Assembly (NCBI GenBank): GCA_964444975.1
Contig: CAYUJD010000065.1
Span: forward strand, 1 to 22,032
Direction: 5' to 3'
From: VBAS01 sp964444975
GTDB lineage: Bacteria; Bacteroidota; Bacteroidia; Chitinophagales; Chitinophagaceae
DNA length: 22,032 bases
The notes beneath the pieces are model-generated. The model did not search any database. It was given only the letters and a program-made list of their open reading frames with translations, and was not told the DNA's origin. A program made the translations under genes and the position numbers. How positions within the stretch are numbered: the stretch's first letter is position 1; every line of letters begins with the position of its first letter. Positions 8,187-14,306 of this stretch are shown piece by piece.

Positions 8187-10148
8187 CTACTTCTTTAAAT
8201 TCCTGTAAGTATCCAGGCCGCACTGCAGCCATTCGATGAACTCTTCCGCATCGGGAGTGTAAAATTTTGTTTTGGTAAGCGCCACCTGGCCGGGGGTAAT
8301 TATGGCGTATTGCGGCTGCGAAGTAGCGCCAAAATTTTCCGTTTGGAAAGTTGACCATTTATCGCCGACAGTAATAATTGATTTTTCCTGGCCGTAGGAA
8401 GTTTTGTAAACCGTTTGTTCTGTCAGTGGCAGTTTTCTTCTTTCATCCACGTACAACGAAACCACTACAAATTCATTCCGCATCAGGCTGTCAACAATTT
8501 TATTTGGCCATACTTTTTCTTCCATCCGGCGGCAGTTCACACAGGCCCAGCCGGTAAAGTCAATCAGCACAGGCTTATTTTCGTTTTTGGCCCTGGCCAA
8601 TGCGCTGTCATAATCATTCTGCATAGGTTCAAAAATTTCCTGGTGCTTCTTTTCAGAATGGTAAAGACTGTAAGTGGTTCGCGGCGGCGGAAACCCGCTT
8701 ATCAGTTTCAGGTCGGCATACTTTGTATTTGACAATCCCGGCAAGAGGTAAATTGCAGCCGAAGCAAAAAGGACGATAAAAGCAATACGGGTAAAAGAAA
8801 ATTTCCGTACAGGGCTGCTGTGCGGAAATGTTAATTTGCCCAGCAAATACAACACGGTAAGCAGGGCAATCAGTACCCACAATCCTATAAACACTTCCCG
8901 TTTCAGCAAACCCCATTGTTTTACCAGGTCGGCATTGGAAAAAAACTTTACCGCCAGCGCCAGTTCAATAAAACCCAGCACCACTTTCACATCTGTCATC
9001 CAGCCGCCGGATTTTGGCAGCGAATGCAGCCACGCCGGAAACAGTGCAAACAAGGCAAAGGGCAAGCCAAGTGCAATGCCGAAACCCGCCGCACCTGCGG
9101 TTAGCGACCATGCGCCCTGGTCGGCCACACCTACCAGCAAGGTGCCGAAAATAGGCCCGGTGCAGGAAAATGAAACGATGGCCAATGTGCCGGCCATAAA
9201 AAAGATTCCGCCGATATTTCCCAATCCTGATTTTGCATCCATTTTATTGGCAAGGCCCGCAGGCAGTCCTATTTCAAAATATCCGAAGAATGAAACAGCA
9301 AACACAACGAAGATGACAAAGAATAATAGATTCAGCCATACGTTGGTTGAAATATTGTTGAATATCTCCGGGCTAATGGCTTTATTGGCTACATGAAAGG
9401 GCAACGTGATGAGCACATAAATAAGAAAAATAAACAAGCCATACAGCACGGCATTTGTTATGCCCTTATTCCTGTGTTGTGATTTTTTTGTAAAAAAGGA
9501 AACCGTAACCGGTATCATGGGAAACACACAGGGCGTGACCAATGCAATGAGGCCTCCGAGAAGTCCCAACAGAAAAATGCGGATGATACTTTTGTTTTTT
9601 GTACCCTCATCGCCGCAAGGGCTTACGGGGTTATTGATGTCGATTGAAGATACTTTAATGTCATTGCCTGCAGCTAACCCTCCTTCAAGCATTACATTAA
9701 AATTTAAAGGCAGGTCGGAAAGAAATTCATCATTTTTGCCATAAAAATAAGTAAGCCTGCCCTGCAGCTGAGCGGGTACTGTTCCTTTAATATTCACTAC
9801 GGCTTTCCATGTCGTTTGTCCTTCGAAAACTTTTACAATGGTGTTTTCAAATATCGGGCTGCCGAAAGTTTTTGATTCACCGCTGTCAAGTAAACTACCC
9901 TCAACACTAATGGCCGAATCAGGAAAGGTGAGCTCCACTGTTTTTACACCACCCGGTTGCTGGTTAGGGGCGTACAGTTGCCAGCCGCTGGCGCCAGTTG
10001 TGGAAAAAATGAGTTCATATTTTCCCTCGCTTATTTTTTTGCTGGAATAATTCCAGCTGTAAACTGCAACCGTGTCCTGCGCAGCGGAAAAAAAGGAAAG
10101 CAGAGTGGCTAAAAACAGAATAAAAGTTGTGGTTAAAAATTTCGGCAT
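8187..10148 (-). CDS. dsbD: Thiol:disulfide interchange protein DsbD with redox-dead N-terminal domain
   Basis: DsbD carries electrons from cytoplasmic thioredoxin across the inner membrane to periplasmic thiol proteins. The 653 residues comprise a signal peptide (about 1-23), an N-terminal DsbD domain (about 28-155), and a multi-helix membrane domain (about 188-470) with Cys207 in TPCVFPMIP and Cys329 in SFSCTGP. A C-terminal thioredoxin domain has CVNC (Cys536, Cys539). The membrane and thioredoxin cysteines are intact. In the N-terminal domain, however, the segment RLTYFYGKNDEFLSDLPLNF has Gly137 and Phe142 where the neighbouring small protein has its cysteine pair, so this domain should be unable to take electrons. 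It is the second gene after that protein on the same strand, with 70 bases and a terminator-like hairpin between. The role is clear; the split function is inferred. Confidence 0.95.
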   Translation of the reverse strand: MPKFLTTTFILFLATLLSFFSAAQDTVAVYSWNYSSKKISEGKYELIFSTTGASGWQLYAPNQQPGGVKTVELTFPDSAISVEGSLLDSGESKTFGSPIFENTIVKVFEGQTTWKAVVNIKGTVPAQLQGRLTYFYGKNDEFLSDLPLNFNVMLEGGLAAGNDIKVSSIDINNPVSPCGDEGTKNKSIIRIFLLGLLGGLIALVTPCVFPMIPVTVSFFTKKSQHRNKGITNAVLYGLFIFLIYVLITLPFHVANKAISPEIFNNISTNVWLNLLFFVIFVVFAVSFFGYFEIGLPAGLANKMDAKSGLGNIGGIFFMAGTLAIVSFSCTGPIFGTLLVGVADQGAWSLTAGAAGFGIALGLPFALFALFPAWLHSLPKSGGWMTDVKVVLGFIELALAVKFFSNADLVKQWGLLKREVFIGLWVLIALLTVLYLLGKLTFPHSSPVRKFSFTRIAFIVLFASAAIYLLPGLSNTKYADLKLISGFPPPRTTYSLYHSEKKHQEIFEPMQNDYDSALARAKNENKPVLIDFTGWACVNCRRMEEKVWPNKIVDSLMRNEFVVVSLYVDERRKLPLTEQTVYKTSYGQEKSIITVGDKWSTFQTENFGATSQPQYAIITPGQVALTKTKFYTPDAEEFIEWLQCGLDTYRNLKK

Positions 10149-10159
10149 GACAACTATTT

Positions 10160-10192
10160 AAAAAAAACGAGTTCTCACACAGGGAACTCGTT
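10160..10192 (-). terminator. Intrinsic terminator/attenuator between the DsbD-domain gene and dsbD
   Basis: On the minus strand a 9-bp perfect stem (AACGAGTTC with GAACTCGTT, arms 10184-10192 and 10066-equivalent 10066 excluded: plus-strand arms are 10166-10174 and 10184-10192) closes further through a G-T and a C-G pair to a 5-base loop. It is followed directly by a run of eight T (plus-strand A at 10160-10167, partly overlapping the arm). The hairpin begins 26 bases after the stop of the upstream gene and the T run ends 11 bases before the dsbD ATG. No TAnnTTTG box lies between, so dsbD probably depends on read-through or an unrecognised promoter. Confidence 0.75.
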
Positions 10193-10218
10193 ATATACAA
10201 AAAATCTATTTACATGGT

Positions 10219-10671
10219 TTAGTTCAACGCCACTTTAAAGTTCACGGTCTTGGGTGGTAAACATTTTTTATCATCGCATGTCTGGTACTCTACACTTCCG
10301 CTGAAACTGGTCTTTGCCTTGCTCTTCAATTTCACCACTTGCACAAAATCTACCGTTTTGGAATATTGGTTGGCAGAAAGATTAAGTTCTTTATCATGAA
10401 ATTTTTCCAACTTTCCTATTTCCTTGATTTCACCAATTTTTTCCACGAGAGGATTATTTGCAATAGTGAAAGTAGTGGGAATAGCAATGGCATCATCGGG
10501 TTGATCCTGAGAATATAAATGCCAACCATTTTGAATGGTAGCGGTCATATGAATTTCATAGGTTTTATCGCTCACTTTGGTAGCGGTAAATGTCCAGATA
10601 ACGGGGTTCAGTTGTGCATATCCTGCAACCGCTGTAAAATACATCACTAATAATATAGTTATTTTCTTCAT
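10219..10671 (-). CDS. Stand-alone DsbD N-terminal (alpha) domain protein
   Basis: This 150-residue exported protein has a signal peptide (about 1-19, ending GYAQ) and a single immunoglobulin-like DsbD N-terminal domain. It keeps the diagnostic motif YQTCDDKKCLPP near its C-terminus, with Cys132 and Cys137 as the expected redox pair. In full-length DsbD this domain accepts electrons from the C-terminal thioredoxin domain and hands them to periplasmic partners. Here the domain is a separate protein, and the full-length DsbD just downstream lacks the cysteine pair at the equivalent position. The likely role is a diffusible electron carrier for that DsbD. It lacks the lipobox of a lipoprotein. 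It is first in its transcript and divergent from the second ECF sigma gene. Confidence 0.85.
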   Translation of the reverse strand: MKKITILLVMYFTAVAGYAQLNPVIWTFTATKVSDKTYEIHMTATIQNGWHLYSQDQPDDAIAIPTTFTIANNPLVEKIGEIKEIGKLEKFHDKELNLSANQYSKTVDFVQVVKLKSKAKTSFSGSVEYQTCDDKKCLPPKTVNFKVALN

Positions 10672-10708
10672 ACTTCGGTTCTATTTTACTGACAAAAAGT
10701 TCAATTTG

Positions 10709-10716
10709 CAAATTTA
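10709..10716 (-). promoter_or_regulatory. Candidate -7 box TAAATTTG for the DsbD-domain gene
   Basis: On the minus strand this octamer matches TAnnTTTG and is identical to the box before uvrA. It lies 37 bases before the ATG. No TTG is present at the expected -33 distance, so support comes from the -7 element and position only. Confidence 0.4.
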
Positions 10717-10840
10717 AGGCCGCTCAACTTTTCTTTTGTAAGAAAAATGACAAATTGTAACCCTTTCATCCAGACCTTCAATCTTGACAACTGGTTTCTT
10801 TAAAACACGGTTGATAAGCCCTTTTTTATACTTTTACCCT

Positions 10841-11407
10841 GTGAACCCCTCCTCAGATAATAACACTTTGTTTTCCGCGACGGGTGAAATTACTATTGAA
10901 AATCTTTTTGAGGCCTATTACCCGCGGCTATGCTATTTCGCATATAAAATGATTGACATCAAAGCTGTCGCCGAGGATGTGGCACAGGATGCCTTTATAA
11001 AATACTGGAACCGCCGGGGTGATTTTTCCAATGAATCTGCCGCAAAAGCCTATCTCTATACTACTGTAAAAAATGCCTGCCTGAACTTACTCCGTCACAC
11101 GGGGGTTGAAAGAAAATATCTTGACCGGCAAGACAAAGACAAAACGGAAGATGAAAAGGGCCTTAACCAAATAATTGAGGCTGAGGTAATAGGAGAGATT
11201 CACAGGGCAGTTGAACAATTACCGCAAGGATGTCGCCAGGTGCTAAAACTGGCTTTTTTTGAATCACTGAAAAATGAAGAGATTGCCAGCCATCTTGGTA
11301 TCTCTGTCAACACAGTAAAAACACAAAAAGCCAGGGCCTTACAACTTCTCCGCTTAAAACTTGACTCCGGGGTATGGCTTCTGTTATGTCTGATACTGCA
11401 TTCCTGA
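10841..11407 (+). CDS. Sus-locus ECF RNA polymerase sigma factor
   Basis: From GTG 10841 the product has 188 residues. An in-frame TTG at 10784 would give 207, but its extra residues are hydrophobic and unlike a sigma N-terminus, so GTG was preferred. Region 2 starts near 20 (FEAYYPRLCYFAYKM, then AEDVAQDAFIKYWNRR). Region 4 lies near 120-175 with LPQGCRQVLKLAFFESLKN and a helix-turn-helix ending VNTVKTQKARALQLLR. The short hydrophobic tail WLLLCLILHS is common in Bacteroidetes Sus-type ECF sigma factors. It should be held by the FecR protein encoded at 12978 and drive susC/susD when released. Unusually, a thioredoxin-fold gene separates it from that anti-sigma gene. Confidence 0.93.
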   Translation: MNPSSDNNTLFSATGEITIENLFEAYYPRLCYFAYKMIDIKAVAEDVAQDAFIKYWNRRGDFSNESAAKAYLYTTVKNACLNLLRHTGVERKYLDRQDKDKTEDEKGLNQIIEAEVIGEIHRAVEQLPQGCRQVLKLAFFESLKNEEIASHLGISVNTVKTQKARALQLLRLKLDSGVWLLLCLILHS

Positions 11408-11469
11408 TTTTTAGTTTATAAAAATATTGTGGAGCTTTTCACCCATTTTTCTCTTCTGAGTGTCTTTTG

Positions 11470-11497
11470 TTTGTAAGTGCGGTCCGTCACTTACAAA
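11470..11497. repeat. Perfect 10-bp inverted repeat, candidate operator
   Basis: TTTGTAAGTG (11470-11479) is mirrored exactly by CACTTACAAA (11488-11497) around an 8-base centre that itself contains CGGTCCG. The dyad ends 25 bases before the ATG of the thioredoxin-fold gene. Neither strand shows a T run after it, so it is not a normal intrinsic terminator. A dimeric regulator site or an RNA hairpin in the leader are both possible. Confidence 0.6.
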
Positions 11498-11522
11498 GTA
11501 AATCGGCTATATAATAAAAAGT

Positions 11523-12917
11523 ATGAATTACCATATTTTTCTGTGTTTTCTATTTACTATCAGAGGCCTTTTTTTGTTAGCACAAGATGGCATCCAGTTT
11601 GACCATGGAGAGTGGGCCGCCATAGTTGCAAAAGCAAAAATTACCCAAAAACCAATTTTTATAGATGTATATACCAGTTGGTGCGGACCCTGTAAAAAAA
11701 TGGCAAAAGATATTTTTCCACTAAAAGAGGTCGGCGAAAAATTCAATGCCTCCTTTATTAATTATAAAATTGATGCCGAAAAAGGCGAGGGTATTGAGAT
11801 AGCTAAAAAATATAAAGTAAATTCTTACCCTACTTACTTATTTGTTACAGGTGATGAAGTTTTGGTTTACCGCAGCCTGGGATCAATGCCTGCTGATAAG
11901 TTTATAGCGGAAGCTACTATTGCCATTGCGGAATCTAAGGACCCGAAACCGATTGCTGAATGGGAAGATGAATATGAAGAAAAAAAGACAGATTCAGCTT
12001 TTCTTATTAAATACCTTCAAAAAAGAAAAAAACTAAAGTTAAACAGCGCTGATGTGCTGGATCAGTATTTTAATATCATGGGTAAGCAAGGGGTCCTGCA
12101 GTCTGACCTGATGAAAGACCTTATACAGTTTACAAATCTAAACACAGACGGGCCTTTTTACCGTTTCTTAATGGAAAATAAAGACAGTGTAAAAAAAGTA
12201 ATATTTGAACGGTTCAGAATATCTGTATTAATGAATGAATACCTTATATACCTTGCTAAAAACGATGTTGAAAGAGCTATTGCAAATACAGACGAAAAAC
12301 TTTTAAAGCATATATCTTCTACGTTGTTAAAACTTCCGGCAGACGAATGGCCTGTACCCTGGCGGGAAGGGGAAGTTAAAATGAAATACTTTACGCAGAC
12401 AAAAAATCCAAAAGCATTACTAAAAGTACTGGAAAGCTACAGCAAACAGTTGGTGAACTTTGATAAAAGTAAAGTTCGTGAAATTGATTCAGCGGCTGTG
12501 GCAAAATTTGATAAAGATCTGGCTGCAGGAAAGCTAGCTTCCATAAAACCTGAAAATATTGAAGCAACAAGAAAAGCGAGGGCTTCTGTAAATTCTACAA
12601 GCTATGCATACAAAGTGAGAGATTTGGCAAAATCTATTCTCAGGATAATAGATGACAAAGTGTGGCTTAGAAAAGCAATACAATGGATGGATACCGCAGA
12701 AGCATTTAGTGATAATTTTACTATTTATGAAACAAAAGCCGGCTTACTATATAAGCTGGGAAGGAAAGAAGAGGCCTTACAAATGCAGCAAAAGACGATT
12801 GACAACTTTGTAGAAATGCTAAAACGCCAAAACCTGAACAATGATAAAATTCAAAAAAGGCTGGAAGACACCTTGCAAAAAATGAAGGAAGGAAAACCAA
12901 CCTGGGATACAATTTAA
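11523..12917 (+). CDS. Exported thioredoxin-fold protein with long helical C-terminal region
   Basis: The 464-residue product starts with a hydrophobic signal segment (about 1-21, ending LLAQ). A thioredoxin domain (about 25-135) follows, with active site SWCGPCKKM (Cys54, Cys57) and the cis-proline Pro103 in NSYPTYLF. Both catalytic cysteines and the cis-proline are present, so it should catalyse thiol/disulfide exchange in the periplasm. The remaining 330 residues are charged and look mostly helical. Near the end, AGLLYKLGRKEEALQMQQKTI resembles a TPR repeat, which suggests a partner-binding scaffold; I do not recognise the family. The gene lies between the sigma and anti-sigma genes on the same strand, 115 bases after the former and 60 before the latter. 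It is visibly AT-rich. A perfect dyad precedes it. Confidence 0.88.
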   Translation: MNYHIFLCFLFTIRGLFLLAQDGIQFDHGEWAAIVAKAKITQKPIFIDVYTSWCGPCKKMAKDIFPLKEVGEKFNASFINYKIDAEKGEGIEIAKKYKVNSYPTYLFVTGDEVLVYRSLGSMPADKFIAEATIAIAESKDPKPIAEWEDEYEEKKTDSAFLIKYLQKRKKLKLNSADVLDQYFNIMGKQGVLQSDLMKDLIQFTNLNTDGPFYRFLMENKDSVKKVIFERFRISVLMNEYLIYLAKNDVERAIANTDEKLLKHISSTLLKLPADEWPVPWREGEVKMKYFTQTKNPKALLKVLESYSKQLVNFDKSKVREIDSAAVAKFDKDLAAGKLASIKPENIEATRKARASVNSTSYAYKVRDLAKSILRIIDDKVWLRKAIQWMDTAEAFSDNFTIYETKAGLLYKLGRKEEALQMQQKTIDNFVEMLKRQNLNNDKIQKRLEDTLQKMKEGKPTWDTI

Positions 12918-12977
12918 CCTGCTGCATTATTTATTAATTAAAAAGTGTGTAGTGGCAGTCAATTAAATAATTTATGT

Positions 12978-14162
12978 ATGAAAGACTTCGATCAAGGTCA
13001 AAAATATGCTGCATTGATTATTAAACACATGCAAGAAACTCTTTCAGCAGGTGAAAAAAATGAACTGGATGAATGGATAGCTGCCAGTCATGAAAATAAA
13101 TTACTTTTTCAGAAACTAACAGATGTTGGGACGCTTAAAAATGAGTTATTTATAATTGAATCCATCTCTACTGCAAATGCATGGAACCGCATTAAGCATA
13201 CAATTAATCCTCCTGCATTAGTATCCATAAAAAAATCTTACAGAAAGTGGTGGGCTGCCGCCGCTGTTATTTTTCTTTTGGCAGGCACTGCTTTAACCTA
13301 TAAATTATATTGGGAGCCGGGAAAAACTAATGCGCCAGTTCAAACTGCCAATAACTTACAAATTATGCCAGGAGGTGACAAAGCCACATTACAACTGGCT
13401 GATGGATCAATTATATTCCTTGACAGTACGGCTAATGGTAAAGTAACTGAGCAAGGTTCGGTACAAGTAATCAAACTGAATGGCCAGTTATCATATACAG
13501 GAAGCAGTCCCGGTCCTGAGGAAATCGTTTATAATACGATAAGAACACCAAGAGGTGGACAGTATCAGTTACTGCTTTCAGACGGCTCTGCTGTTTGGCT
13601 TAATGCCGCATCTTCTTTGAAATTTCCGGTAGCTTTTGGCGGCAAAGAACGAAAAGTAGAAGTAACGGGGGAGGCCTATTTTGAAATTGCAAAGAACCCA
13701 TCAATGCCTTTTAAAGTTATAATTCCGGAAAAAGGTGAAGTGGAAGTATTGGGAACTCGTTTCAATATTAATGCTTATTCTGATGAAGAAGTTGTCAGCA
13801 CCACGTTGTTGGAAGGGAGCATTAACGTTTCTTCAGCCAATGGTAAAGCTGTGCAGCTTATGCCCGGTCAACAGGCAAAAATGGACAACTCAATTTCAAT
13901 ACAAAACAATGCTAATACCGATGAAATAATTGCCTGGAAAACCGGCTGGTTCAATTTTGATCATACCGATATTTTTTCAATCATGCGGCAGGTAAGCCGT
14001 TGGTATGATGTGGATGTTGTTTTCCAGGAACAGCCCGGTAAAAAAACTTTTTCAGGAATAGTAAGCAGAAATAATAAAATTTCAGAAGTATTAAAAATTA
14101 TGGAAAAAGCAGGCGTTACGTTTCGCATTGAAGGAAAGAAGATTACTGTTTTCTCCAACTGA
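12978..14162 (+). CDS. FecR-family anti-sigma factor
   Basis: This inner-membrane regulator should hold the ECF sigma factor in the cytoplasm and release it when the outer-membrane SusC protein signals. The N-terminal cytoplasmic sigma-binding region (about 1-88) is followed by one transmembrane helix (91-110). The periplasmic FecR domain lies near 185-285, with TPRGGQYQLLLSDGSAVWLNAAS and VEVTGEAYFEIAKN. A C-terminal DUF4974 domain (about 322-392) has FNFDHTDIFSIMRQVSRWYDV and ends KKITVFSN. The 394-residue form from ATG 12978 was preferred over a GTG at 12945, which adds only a polar, Cys-containing stub. The length is normal. It sits directly upstream of susC, as expected. Confidence 0.95.
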   Translation: MKDFDQGQKYAALIIKHMQETLSAGEKNELDEWIAASHENKLLFQKLTDVGTLKNELFIIESISTANAWNRIKHTINPPALVSIKKSYRKWWAAAAVIFLLAGTALTYKLYWEPGKTNAPVQTANNLQIMPGGDKATLQLADGSIIFLDSTANGKVTEQGSVQVIKLNGQLSYTGSSPGPEEIVYNTIRTPRGGQYQLLLSDGSAVWLNAASSLKFPVAFGGKERKVEVTGEAYFEIAKNPSMPFKVIIPEKGEVEVLGTRFNINAYSDEEVVSTTLLEGSINVSSANGKAVQLMPGQQAKMDNSISIQNNANTDEIIAWKTGWFNFDHTDIFSIMRQVSRWYDVDVVFQEQPGKKTFSGIVSRNNKISEVLKIMEKAGVTFRIEGKKITVFSN

Positions 14163-14189
14163 TAGTGTACAATGGCAACTCAAAACAAA

Positions 14190-14285
14190 GCCGCCCTGAT
14201 GTGGGGTCAGAGCGGCGAAGTAAGGGTTGCCCAATTATAGACTGAATGCTTATCCGGCACAAGGCCGGCCAAACAATCATTGTTT
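14190..14285 (+). repeat. Structured leader upstream of susC: three inverted repeats
   Basis: Three dyads fill most of the 144-base gap between fecR and susC. The first has 10-bp arms with one mismatch (14190-14199 and 14207-14216, GCCGCCCTGA type). The second is CCGGC/GCCGG (14254-14258 and 14264-14268). The third is AAACAAT/ATTGTTT (14271-14277 and 14279-14285), ending 21 bases before the chosen start. None is followed by a T run. They may shape the susC mRNA leader or be protein sites. Confidence 0.5.
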
Positions 14286-14306
14286 AACCCAAACCAAAAC
14301 AAAGTT

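Noticed and set aside
8836..9396. Plus-strand open frame of 186 codons opposite dsbD
   Set aside because: It is antisense to the conserved DsbD membrane domain; the Ser/Pro/Thr-rich translation is what reverse-complement reading of hydrophobic codons produces.
10784..10840. TTG start giving a 19-residue longer ECF sigma factor
   Set aside because: The added residues are hydrophobic and aromatic, unlike a sigma N-terminus, and GTG 10841 yields a typical start and length.
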